Part shown: positions 1 through 7,192 of the stretch, piece after piece
How positions within the stretch are numbered: the first letter of the stretch is position 1
Layout of the letters: every line of letters begins with the position of its first letter
Assembly: GCF_013114825.1 (NCBI RefSeq)
Contig: NZ_JAAVLX010000009.1
Location: forward strand, 273,457 to 337,456
DNA length: 64,000 nt
Direction: 5' to 3'
DNA from: Bradyrhizobium australiense
GTDB lineage: Bacteria; Pseudomonadota; Alphaproteobacteria; Rhizobiales; Xanthobacteraceae
Program-made: the position numbers and the translations under genes
The notes under the pieces: model-generated
What the model was told of the DNA's origin: nothing
Database searches by the model: none
The model's input: only the letters and a program-made list of their open reading frames with translations

Positions 1-222
1 TATGTCGCGAGTTTTCGCAATCACGGCGCCTTCCACGAGGATTGCACGGTCATGATCGGCAAGCGGATCGCAGCCGAGATCAAGCCGAAATTCTTGCGCA
101 TCGGCGGCTACTGGTATCCGCGCGGCGGCATCCCGATCGACGTGTTCTGGCAGACCGGCAAATTGCCCAAGGATATGTGGGTGCCGGACCAGGGGGTCGC
201 GCCCTATCGCGGGCGAGGCTAA
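1..222 (+). CDS. queF: NADPH-dependent 7-cyano-7-deazaguanine reductase QueF, C-terminal part
   Basis: The window opens inside this gene; only the last 73 codons are present, in frame 1, ending TAA at 220-222. The visible part has the QueF signature SFRNHGAFHEDC followed by a PRGG-I-D-like stretch (YPRGGIPIDVFW), which matches the C-terminal half of the T-fold reductase. QueF reduces preQ0 to preQ1 in queuosine synthesis in the cytoplasm. The catalytic Cys and Asp lie upstream of the window and cannot be checked. Product identity is from family knowledge; completeness of the gene is unknown. Confidence 0.88.
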   Translation, partial: YVASFRNHGAFHEDCTVMIGKRIAAEIKPKFLRIGGYWYPRGGIPIDVFWQTGKLPKDMWVPDQGVAPYRGRG

Positions 223-238
223 CGCGACGCCTCGGCGG

Positions 239-604
239 CTATTGCACGGGCGAAGGCAAAGGCCGCGCGAAGCTGAGTTCGTGGCCGTCCGGATCGACAA
301 GGTGGAAGTACCGCTCACCCCATTCGGCATCTCGCGGCACCGTGGCTGGCTCGAATCCTGCCGCGAGCGCACGGTGGTAAAGTGCGTCAACATCGGCAAC
401 GTAGAAGATCACCCGCCCCCACCAGGACCAGCGACGCTCGGCCGGCTGGGCGATGAGGTTGAGATAGCCCGTTCCGGCGCGAAAGCTGCTGAATGACGAC
501 CCTTCGCCGCCATGCAGAATCTCAAAGCCGAGCGCGCCGTAGAACTGGACCGCACGCGGCATGTCGTGGGTGCCCAGTGTGATCGCGCTGATCCCCTCGA
601 TCAT
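239..604 (-). CDS. VOC (glyoxalase/bleomycin-resistance/dioxygenase) family protein
   Basis: 121 residues. It starts with a beta strand plus a 'MPRAVQFYGALGFE' helix, the usual opening of a vicinal-oxygen-chelate module, and closes with 'HLVDPDGHELSFARP', the usual last strand holding a metal-ligand Glu. The length fits a single two-module VOC protein. Substrate cannot be told from sequence; relatives are lyases, dioxygenases or resistance proteins. It stands alone, converging on queF with a 16-bp gap. Confidence 0.8.
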   Translation of the reverse strand: MIEGISAITLGTHDMPRAVQFYGALGFEILHGGEGSSFSSFRAGTGYLNLIAQPAERRWSWWGRVIFYVADVDALYHRALAAGFEPATVPRDAEWGERYFHLVDPDGHELSFARPLPSPVQ

Positions 605-935
605 GGCTAAACTCTCCCGAAGCTCCCAGTTTGGAAGTTTGAATCACAGACCTCCGGCCAAATACAACCTCTTGGCCCAAAGCCCCGGCACCGCTTGCTT
701 TTGGGGGCAAAGCGGACATCAAACGGCAGGCAAAGTCCTCAGACTCGGTCGAAAATGCCCCCTAGCGGACTAAGCGCTGCGCCGGCATCAGCGTGCGCTT
801 TGCGGAATTAGCCGGACATGGTCGTACGAAGTCAAATTCGCCTCATCCGGCCGCCGAGGGGAGCACGCCGTGCCCTCCGATGGTCTTGTAGAGCGCTTTG
901 GTCTAGCATGAAGCTGGGGCAGAACTTCATCCCGT
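605..935. other. Gap with no gene seen; degenerate repeat remnant and small palindrome
   Basis: About 330 bases between the start of the VOC gene (minus) and the GTG start at 936 (plus), so it should hold both promoters. Around 690-722 the minus strand reads ATGTCCGCTTTGCCCCCAAA, a string I associate with decayed non-coding repeats in Bradyrhizobium genomes (recollection, not checked). A 6-bp inverted repeat, ATGAAG (908-913) and CTTCAT (925-930), sits just before the 936 start and could be a weak operator or hairpin. No ORF here looks real. Confidence 0.4.
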
Positions 936-2495
936 GTGGAGATCGTGCGGTCCGACCGCGAAGCACCAGCGCGTACAACGGGCGGAGCCAGCTCCGGAGC
1001 CAGCTCCTTGGGCGGCGTCGGATCTCCGTGGGCCGTGCTAGCGTGGGCCGCGTTGCTGGTGGCGATCGTCGTGTCGTTCAGGCCGGCGGTCCCGGTCATC
1101 TGGGGCGACACGCCGTCCTTCGTCGAATCTGCGTTTCGCACGCTCGAGGCCGGACAGCCGACCGTGGCGGGTGGGCGCGATCCGGGCTACCCGGCGTTCC
1201 TTGCCGCGACGTTCGCGTTTGGAGGCGACCTCGGGACGGTGGTGCGCCTGCAGCAGGCGGCGTGGGCCGTCCTTATGCTGGCGCTTGCAGCAACCGCCCA
1301 AGCGGCGATGCGCAACGCCGGTGGGCTCGTGCCGATCATCCTCGTGGCGACGTATCCGGGCCTGCTGCTGTTCAGGAACGTCCTCACCGCAGACCTTCTC
1401 TTTGCGGTCTTTCTCAATTTGGCCGTGGCTGGATTGCTCGTTGGCACCTGCGTCGGCAAAGCGGCGCGGTGCTGGGCGGTCGCTGCCGCCATCCTGTGCG
1501 CGGCGCTCGCGGCGTGTTTCAGATCGCAGGGAGTCCTGGTCCCAATCGCTGCCGTCGTGGTCGGCGCCAACCTCGCCCGACCAGACACGTCCGCGCGTCT
1601 TGCCGTGATTGCCGTGTCCGTCGCGGCGGCGCTGGCGCTCCTCGCCGCCGGTTCCCGGTTCGGGGCTTCCAATTCCGACCAAGCCTCGGCCGTGTTCGTC
1701 CCCAAGACACTGTTCTGCAATCACCTGAACATCGTGCTTGCAAGCGATGCGGCGCGACACGAGATCGTGTCGGCGGCCGGCGACCGCGCCGACGCCACGA
1801 TGGCGCGGCTTGCCGCCGACTTCGCCGCGGAGCCGGGTCGCTGGCCCGTGCTCGGGTTCTTCGGCGACGCGTGCCTTTTCGACACCGCACTGGATCGAGA
1901 CGTCGCCGGTACCCGGAATGCCGTCGGCGCGGCCGCAGCCTATCAGCGCATCTTCCTGGCCGCCGTGCGCGACCGGCCGCTGGCCTACGCGGGCAAGTTC
2001 GTCCGTCAGATGGCCTATGGGGCCTCGGTCGCATGGCCGCCATACGGACTCGACCCTGCCATACCGGTGTCGACTGACGACGTGCCGCACGTGTCCGACA
2101 TCATGACGCGGCACGACCGGGCGGTTCAGCCGATCGATCTGCAAGGCAGACCGGTTCGGATCAGCCTACTGTCCGATTTCCCAGGCATCACCGCTTATCT
2201 GTACAGGGCATTGTCCACCGCCTTCGTTATTGCCGTTATATTTTGGACGGTGACCGCTGTGCGGCGCCGGCGCCCCGGGTTCTTGACACCTGCAGGCATC
2301 GTAATCGTGATGTGGATGGCTTCGATCGCGACCGCCGCCGGCGCCCACACTCTCGACGTCTGGCGATACCTGATTCCTGCGGTGCCGATGGTGGGCCTCA
2401 TGCTGTCCGTTTTCGCCGTCGAACTGGCCGAAACGGTCGCCTGCCGAGATGTCGACGGTTCGGCTTATGGTCTCCGCCGATCAGGAATAGAATGA
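936..2495 (+). CDS. Polytopic membrane protein, GT-C / family-39-like glycosyltransferase candidate
   Basis: 519 residues with about ten hydrophobic segments, the first at roughly residues 32-52. Directly after it comes WGDTPSFVESAFRTL and then GRDPGYPAFLA, resembling the acidic first loop and the 'PGYP' motif of GT-C polyprenyl-phosphate glycosyltransferases (ArnT/PMT-like). This suggests sugar transfer from a lipid carrier on the periplasmic side, but it is an inference from motif shape. The start is a GTG; no better ATG lies in frame. The gene ends 117 bp before the radical SAM start chosen here and may be co-transcribed with it. It could equally be an unassigned integral membrane protein. 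Confidence 0.7.
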   Translation: MEIVRSDREAPARTTGGASSGASSLGGVGSPWAVLAWAALLVAIVVSFRPAVPVIWGDTPSFVESAFRTLEAGQPTVAGGRDPGYPAFLAATFAFGGDLGTVVRLQQAAWAVLMLALAATAQAAMRNAGGLVPIILVATYPGLLLFRNVLTADLLFAVFLNLAVAGLLVGTCVGKAARCWAVAAAILCAALAACFRSQGVLVPIAAVVVGANLARPDTSARLAVIAVSVAAALALLAAGSRFGASNSDQASAVFVPKTLFCNHLNIVLASDAARHEIVSAAGDRADATMARLAADFAAEPGRWPVLGFFGDACLFDTALDRDVAGTRNAVGAAAAYQRIFLAAVRDRPLAYAGKFVRQMAYGASVAWPPYGLDPAIPVSTDDVPHVSDIMTRHDRAVQPIDLQGRPVRISLLSDFPGITAYLYRALSTAFVIAVIFWTVTAVRRRRPGFLTPAGIVIVMWMASIATAAGAHTLDVWRYLIPAVPMVGLMLSVFAVELAETVACRDVDGSAYGLRRSGIE

Positions 2496-2612
2496 GCCGA
2501 CGTCCGCGGGCGCTCGTGCCCGTCGGCGGGCCGGCTAGACGCCGTGGCAACCCTCCGTCACGCCCGTTGGCAAAAAGCTGAGGGTTTGCCCAGCGATCCA
2601 CACGACGATTCC

Positions 2613-3713
2613 ATGACCGATCCCGAGCGTTTGGAAGGTGTTCCTGGCCGCTACTGGCACCGGCTCGAAGACGGGCGCATCCAGTGCGATGTCTGCCCGA
2701 GATACTGCAGGCTTAACGAAGGCCAGCGCGGCCTGTGCTTCGTGCGTGGTCGGCAGGATGACCGGATCGTGCTCACGACCTACGGCCGCTCCTCGGGCTT
2801 CTGTGTCGATCCAATAGAGAAGAAGCCACTGAACCACTATCTGCCCGGAACTCCCGTATTGTCGTTCGGTACCGCCGGGTGCAACCTGACTTGCAAGTTC
2901 TGCCAGAACTGGGACATCTCCAAAGCGCGCGAGTTCGACCGGCTCCAGGACGCCGCCTCGCCGGAAGATATTGTCGAGGCCGCGATTGCCACGGGCTCGC
3001 GCTCCATCGCCTATACCTACAATGACCCCGTCATCTTCCTCGAATATGCCGTGGACGTCGCAAGGGTGGCGCGCCGGCGCGGGATCAAGAACGTGGCGGT
3101 CACGGCGGGCTACATTGATCCGGCGGCGCGGGAGGAGCTTTACACTTTCATGGATGCCGCCAATGTCGACCTCAAGGCGTTCACCGAGGCGTTCTACAAT
3201 CGGCTGTGCACCGGGCGTCTCGGTGCCGTCCTCGAGACGCTCGATTATCTGAGGCACAGGACGAAGGTCTGGCTCGAAATCACAACGCTGTTGATCCCGG
3301 GTCACAATGACAGCCCGAAGGAGCTAGGAAAACTGAGCGACTGGGTGATGACAAGGCTAGGACCTGACGTGCCCTTGCATTTCACCGCCTTCCACCCTGA
3401 CTACAAGATGCTGGATCTGCCCCGTACGCCGGCCCTCACGCTGACGACCGCTCGCGACATCGCGCGTAAGGTCGGGCTGAAGTTCGTCTACACCGGGAAT
3501 GTCCATGACGAGCGGGGCCAAAGCACGTACTGTCCGGGCTGTGGCGAGCGGATCATCGGCCGAGATTGGTATGACATCACCACTTGGCAGCTCACCGGCG
3601 ACGGCCGCTGCGGAATTTGCTCCACCGCAATCCCCGGCTTGTTCGAGGCACACCCGGGCAACTGGGGACAGCGGCGCGTCCCGATCCGGTTCGGCAGACT
3701 GGAACGCTCTTGA
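2613..3713 (+). CDS. amrS: AmrS-type radical SAM enzyme (AmmeMemoRadiSam system, PflA-activase-like)
   Basis: 366 residues from the ATG at 2613; a GTG at 2544 would add 23 residues of unconserved look. The radical SAM cluster motif CNLTCKFC is at residues 90-97 (Cys90, Cys94, Cys97). An N-terminal Cys set (C25, C28, C32, C42) and a C-terminal pair of CxxC motifs (CPGC, CGIC) suggest extra metal or cluster sites. The sequence from 'GRIQCDVCPRYC' on matches the AmmeMemoRadiSam radical SAM family, whose reaction is not settled. The usual partners AMMECR1 and Memo are not in the window. Downstream at short spacing are an Mth938-family gene and a C13 peptidase, probably one operon. Confidence 0.85.
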   Translation: MTDPERLEGVPGRYWHRLEDGRIQCDVCPRYCRLNEGQRGLCFVRGRQDDRIVLTTYGRSSGFCVDPIEKKPLNHYLPGTPVLSFGTAGCNLTCKFCQNWDISKAREFDRLQDAASPEDIVEAAIATGSRSIAYTYNDPVIFLEYAVDVARVARRRGIKNVAVTAGYIDPAAREELYTFMDAANVDLKAFTEAFYNRLCTGRLGAVLETLDYLRHRTKVWLEITTLLIPGHNDSPKELGKLSDWVMTRLGPDVPLHFTAFHPDYKMLDLPRTPALTLTTARDIARKVGLKFVYTGNVHDERGQSTYCPGCGERIIGRDWYDITTWQLTGDGRCGICSTAIPGLFEAHPGNWGQRRVPIRFGRLERS

Positions 3714-3783
3714 GTGCGACGATGCCGGCGTCGGGGCGCCTCACTGCTGCGTGTTGGAGCGGGAGCCTGATTAGGAGGTCACG

Positions 3784-4140
3784 ATGAAGATTGACAGCAC
3801 CATATTTGGCGCGATCACAATTGACGGAAGGACGTATGAGCACGACGTGGTCGTTCGCCTTTCCGGCGAAGTTGTGAAGCGGAAAAAGAGGTTATCAAAG
3901 AAACTATATGGTACCTCGCACGTGCTTTCAAAAAACGAGGCAAAGTTTCTATTCGAGAAGGGGTGCGACCAGGTCGTCATTGGCTCAGGGCAGATGGGCA
4001 ACGTGCACCTATCGCCCGAAGCCGAAGCCTATTTCGAAAGAAAGGGCTGCGACGTCCTGTTGGAGCCGACACCCGAGGCGATCCGGATATTCAACCGGTC
4101 ACGCGCAAAGAGGGTCGGACTCTTTCACGTGACTTGTTGA
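3784..4140 (+). CDS. Mth938-like (DUF498/NDUFAF3-family) protein
   Basis: 118 residues; the whole chain matches the Mth938/DUF498 fold: 'ITIDGRTYEHDVVVR' near the start, then 'GSGQMGNVHLSPEAEAYF' in the middle. Relatives include the mitochondrial complex I assembly factor NDUFAF3, but small bacterial members have no settled role. A good Shine-Dalgarno (AGGAGGT) precedes the ATG by a few bases. The gene is clearly richer in A+T than its surroundings and uses codons rare here (ATA, TTA, CTA), which suggests recent acquisition. It ends 5 bp before the C13 peptidase start, so the two are likely co-translated. Confidence 0.78.
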   Translation: MKIDSTIFGAITIDGRTYEHDVVVRLSGEVVKRKKRLSKKLYGTSHVLSKNEAKFLFEKGCDQVVIGSGQMGNVHLSPEAEAYFERKGCDVLLEPTPEAIRIFNRSRAKRVGLFHVTC

Positions 4141-4145
4141 AAGAA

Positions 4146-4904
4146 ATGCGTGGTGAAGCTGTGTATCCACGTTGGATCAGCCGGATCGGCGCGCCGCTCA
4201 TCGCTCTGGTTTTGACCGTTGCGCCGTCGGTTTCGACGGTGCACGCCGTTGAGGATGCTCGCAAGGTGAGCGTGGTGTCCTTCGGCCTTTTCGGCGATCA
4301 AGGCGTGTTTAGAAGCGAGGCGACCGGCGCAGCACGGGTCGTGGCAGGCCGTTTCGGGAGCGCCCCGATCAACGTGCAATACAATTCGAAGAAAGGCGGA
4401 GGTGCTACGATTGAAGGCCTGGCCATGTCCTTGCAAGCGGCGGCCAACGGGATGGACGCCGACAATGACATTCTGTTTTTGATTCTCACCTCGCACGGCT
4501 CCCGCGCCGGCCTTGCAGTCAAAGCGGGGCGGCTTGCGCAAACGCTCACTCCGTCTAATCTCGCCTACATGCTGGCGCGGACCGGCATGCGATACAAGGT
4601 GGTGGTCATCTCGGCCTGTTATTCCGGGGTCTTTGTCCCTCGTCTCGCGAACCCCGATACGCTGGTAATCACAGCGGCCGATGCCGACCATCCGTCGTTC
4701 GGTTGCCGGGACAAATCCAAGTGGACCTATTTCGGCAACGCCTTTTTCAATATAGCACTCCGGCATGCTAAGAGCCTGAAGGACGCCTTTGTTGTTGCGC
4801 GCTCGCTCGTCAAAAAGCGAGAAGTGCGCGAGCGCTTCGAGCCGTCGAATCCCCTAATGGCAGGCGGCGAAAACGTGCACCCGTTGCTCATTGGGCGTCC
4901 TTGA
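4146..4904 (+). CDS. Secreted C13-family (legumain-like) cysteine peptidase
   Basis: 252 residues from the ATG at 4146. Residues about 1-34 form a signal peptide (Arg near the start, hydrophobic core at 15-27, Ala-x-Ala-like end). The mature part shows the caspase-fold dyad of family C13: His117 in 'LTSHGSRAG' and Cys158 in 'VVISACYSG', each after a hydrophobic strand. Length fits compact bacterial C13 members. Substrate is unknown. An in-frame extension upstream to 3963 would overlap the Mth938 gene almost entirely and lacks the secretory start, so I rejected it. Export to periplasm or envelope is inferred from the signal peptide. Confidence 0.8.
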   Translation: MRGEAVYPRWISRIGAPLIALVLTVAPSVSTVHAVEDARKVSVVSFGLFGDQGVFRSEATGAARVVAGRFGSAPINVQYNSKKGGGATIEGLAMSLQAAANGMDADNDILFLILTSHGSRAGLAVKAGRLAQTLTPSNLAYMLARTGMRYKVVVISACYSGVFVPRLANPDTLVITAADADHPSFGCRDKSKWTYFGNAFFNIALRHAKSLKDAFVVARSLVKKREVRERFEPSNPLMAGGENVHPLLIGRP

Positions 4905-5213
4905 GCGACCGGCCGACGCCTGTCTGCCGAAAACCTCGTCCGTATTAATCTACTGACCGAACGCGCGGAATGTCTGCCAATGGCAGTTTTTCGAAGCGCC
5001 GCCCGTTCTGAAATTGTCTGGTTTCCGGGGTAGACCGGAAGTTTGCTACGCACGGCCAGAATGACGCGAATGACCCAACTGGGAACCGCCCAAGCAGTGA
5101 AGTTCCGCTGTGGCCCATCGCGCCATTCGCTGCTGCGTAGCAACTGCGTCGTCTTAAGAGCAAAGGTGACATCAACTTAGATGCGTCACGCCGCCGGGTT
5201 ATGAGTACACGAT
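4905..5213. other. Gap with no gene seen; probable decayed repeat DNA
   Basis: 309 bases between two convergent units. The stretch from about 4969 ('ATGTCTGCCAATGGC') to 5180 ('GAGCAAAGGTGACATCAAC') has the look of the degraded intergenic filler common in Bradyrhizobium chromosomes, related to the remnant near 700. Short minus-strand frames here have no recognisable protein. I see no terminator with a T-run. Confidence 0.35.
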
Positions 5214-6218
5214 CTAATACGCGCTGAGCAGATCGACCTTGGCATTGGCGAGGATCAGCCGCCGCGCCAGCAGGGTGGACAGATTTCGCATGATCTTCAG
5301 CGCGATCTGCGGGTGGAGGTGGCGATAATCGGCAAAACTGTCGAGCGGCAATTCAAGGCACGTCACGGCCGTGTCGGCCCAGACATCGGCGCTGCGATGT
5401 TGTTCGATGATCGCCATCTCGCCGAATTCCATGCCGGGCCCGAGCGAGGCCAGCCGCACACCGCTGGGCAGCTTCACGCTCACCATTCCGCTTTGCAGGA
5501 AGAACAGCGAATTGGCGGTCTCGCCGGCGCTGATGATGCGCTGGCCAGCCTCATAACGCCGCGTGGTCGAGAGGTCGGCCAGCACGGCAATCTCTTCCGG
5601 CGCCAGATCGGCTAGCAGCGCCTGCGCGCCGAGATGGCTGGTTTCCTTCGACGAGGTGAAGCCGCCATAGCGATAGATGACCTGATCCTCAGCCCATTCG
5701 ATCGCTTCATCGAGCAGCGCGAAGCGCCGCAGCCGCTGCGGGTCGGCGGCACGTGCGCGCACCTCCGTCCAGACCGGCGATGTCGCCTCCAGCCCCGTCA
5801 GGATCGCGGTGACGCCGGTGTTGCCGAGCATGGTGAGGTTCTCGCCGAGCAACTGCGCGCCCGCCGCGGTCAGATCCGGCACCCGGCGGAAGTCAAGGAT
5901 CAACAGCGGCGCGTTCGGCGGCTCGCCGGCCAGCCGCCGCGTCACATGATCGATCGTCGCGAAATTCAGCGCGCCGACCAGTTCGATCACCCGGATGTCG
6001 CTGTGGCGCTCGTCGAGGATCTGCTGCTCATGCGGCTGCCGGCTGCGGCGCGACGAAATCCCGAAGACGTCATAGTCGGCAATGATGCAGGTGCGGACGT
6101 CGGCGCTGCGGTTGAGCATGTGCAGGTCGAACCGCGACGACAACGCCTCGCATACTTTCAAGCCGCGCACGCTGTTGCCGTGGCTGTCGAGGTTCGGCGA
6201 GAACGTGCCTAGTCCCAA
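5214..6218 (-). CDS. Glutaminase C-terminal remnant fused to STAS and cyclic-nucleotide-binding domains
   Basis: 334 residues. Residues 1-35 are the end of the glutaminase domain (GNSVRGLKV-like). About 70-165 form a STAS domain (strand 'IRVIELVGALNFAT', helix 'DLTAAGAQLLGENL'). About 205-315 form a cNMP-binding domain with 'AGQRIISAGETANSLFFLQSGMV' (in pieces) and 'GMEFGEMAIIEQHRSADVWA', close to the phosphate-binding-cassette pattern FGE-R-A. The only start near the frame opening is a TTG at 6218, overlapping the upstream fragment by 10 nt, so re-initiation is possible but unproven. Its regulator domains may survive as a separate protein. Confidence 0.65.
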   Translation of the reverse strand: MGLGTFSPNLDSHGNSVRGLKVCEALSSRFDLHMLNRSADVRTCIIADYDVFGISSRRSRQPHEQQILDERHSDIRVIELVGALNFATIDHVTRRLAGEPPNAPLLILDFRRVPDLTAAGAQLLGENLTMLGNTGVTAILTGLEATSPVWTEVRARAADPQRLRRFALLDEAIEWAEDQVIYRYGGFTSSKETSHLGAQALLADLAPEEIAVLADLSTTRRYEAGQRIISAGETANSLFFLQSGMVSVKLPSGVRLASLGPGMEFGEMAIIEQHRSADVWADTAVTCLELPLDSFADYRHLHPQIALKIMRNLSTLLARRLILANAKVDLLSAY

Positions 6219-6856
6219 TTGCGCCTGAAATAGGTGTCCAGCACGGCATCGACGTCATCCTGCAGCACGAGATAATTCCGCAACAACCAGGCGATCGCGC
6301 GGTTGCGGTTGCCGGTCAGCGCTTCCGAGGCATGAACGGCATCGTCGACGCCGAGCTCGCGCCCGGCGAACTGACTGAGCTTGGCGCGGATGCGCTCGAA
6401 GGCGTGAGCGCCGTCGACCTGATGGATCAACCCCGAACAGGCGATCGCGCCGGCATTGACCATCGGATTGAACGGCCGGTTGTCGTTCGTCAGCCGGATC
6501 GAATTGAACGCCTCACCGCTGGGCTCGACGCCGATCGCTGCCGCCACGCGCTCCTCGCCGACCAGCTCGAGCGCCAGCGCAAACACGAAGGCTTTGGAGA
6601 CCGATTGAATGGTGAAGGGCACGGCGCTGTCGCCGACCTCGTAGACATGGCCATCGATGGTGACGAGACCGATGCCGAAATGCGCCGGGTCGGCGCGCTT
6701 CAGCTCGGGGATGTAATCGGCGACCACGCCGGAATGGTCCGATCTGAATTCCTCGTAACAGGCGGTCAGAAACCGCTGCAGCGGCGGCTCGTTGGCATAA
6801 CCGGCGTGTCTGGCGGCGAAACTGCCTTTGGCCGAATGGGTTGTCTGGGCGTCCAC
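6209..6856 (-). CDS. Glutaminase N-terminal fragment
   Basis: 215 residues covering the N-terminal two thirds of a GlsA-type glutaminase (glutamine to glutamate plus ammonia). The beta-lactamase-like SxxK is present (Ser85-Val-Ser-Lys88 in FTIQSVSKAF), as are the 'FNSIRLTNDNRPFNPMVNAGAI' substrate-site region (in pieces) and 'NRNRAIAWLLRNY'. It ends abruptly 2-3 residues after the 'YFR' helix where the family continues for about 110 residues. If translated it should be inactive because the C-terminal catalytic part is lost. It is part of the pseudogene at 5214-6856. Confidence 0.75.
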   Translation of the reverse strand: MDAQTTHSAKGSFAARHAGYANEPPLQRFLTACYEEFRSDHSGVVADYIPELKRADPAHFGIGLVTIDGHVYEVGDSAVPFTIQSVSKAFVFALALELVGEERVAAAIGVEPSGEAFNSIRLTNDNRPFNPMVNAGAIACSGLIHQVDGAHAFERIRAKLSQFAGRELGVDDAVHASEALTGNRNRAIAWLLRNYLVLQDDVDAVLDTYFRRNWD

Positions 6857-7057
6857 ATCATCACCTTAAATGACAAGGCATGAAGCAACCTCCGTGCCAT
6901 CGGCGGCCACCTGGGCTGGACTTCCGCGCCCTGCGGCACGCAACAGATGTGTGTCATCCTGACGCGAGCCGGCATTTCCTCACAAATCTCGCTCGAATTG
7001 CGCCATTGTCGCCGGGCCGGGGGAACCAGCGCTGCCAAGGACGCGGCGCGCTACCGC

Positions 7058-7186
7058 ATGAGCATCCCGATGACGAAGGAAACGGCACCCTTATGGGTGT
7101 GGCTGTCGGTTGCGCTGTTGGCCATCGGCACTCTCGGCTATGTCACCGCGGTCTATCTCATCGAGCACATCATGGGATTATTTTGA
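7058..7186 (+). CDS. Small single-span membrane protein
   Basis: 42 residues from ATG 7058, or 38 from ATG 7070 (MTKETAPLWVW...). One transmembrane helix covers most of the chain (LWVWLSVALLAIGTLGYVTAVYLIE), ending in IMGLF. No clear Shine-Dalgarno is visible at either start. It is divergent from the glutaminase remnant and convergent with the MFS gene, whose stop is 6 bp away. I do not recognise a family; the call rests on a clean hydrophobic profile in an otherwise open gap. Confidence 0.45.
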   Translation: MSIPMTKETAPLWVWLSVALLAIGTLGYVTAVYLIEHIMGLF

Positions 7187-7192
7187 CCCGGG

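Larger units (their letters stand above)
5214..6856 (-). pseudogene. Broken glutaminase-STAS-cNMP-binding fusion gene (internal deletion plus frameshift)
   Basis: Two adjacent frames read as one ancestral gene. The upstream frame (from 6856) is a serine-type glutaminase up to 'LDTYFRRNWD', where it hits TAG. The downstream frame begins with the glutaminase C-terminus ('GLGTFSP', then 'GNSVRGLKVCEALSSRF') and continues into STAS and cyclic-nucleotide-binding domains. Compared from memory with E. coli GlsB, about 79 residues between 'YFR' and '(L)GLGTFSPNL' are missing, near 6219-6230, and the reading frame shifts. The lost part includes the region with the two catalytic tyrosines and the GLPAKSGVGGG loop. 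Restored, the protein would be about 620 residues. An assembly error is a possible alternative. Confidence 0.8.

Noticed and set aside
818..2077. Long plus-strand frame (419 codons) overlapping the GT-C membrane gene
   Set aside because: Arg/Gly-rich composition typical of an out-of-frame shadow in high-GC DNA; the 936-2495 frame has clear membrane helices.
3963..4145. N-terminal extension of the C13 peptidase
   Set aside because: Lies over the Mth938 gene and would bury the signal peptide.
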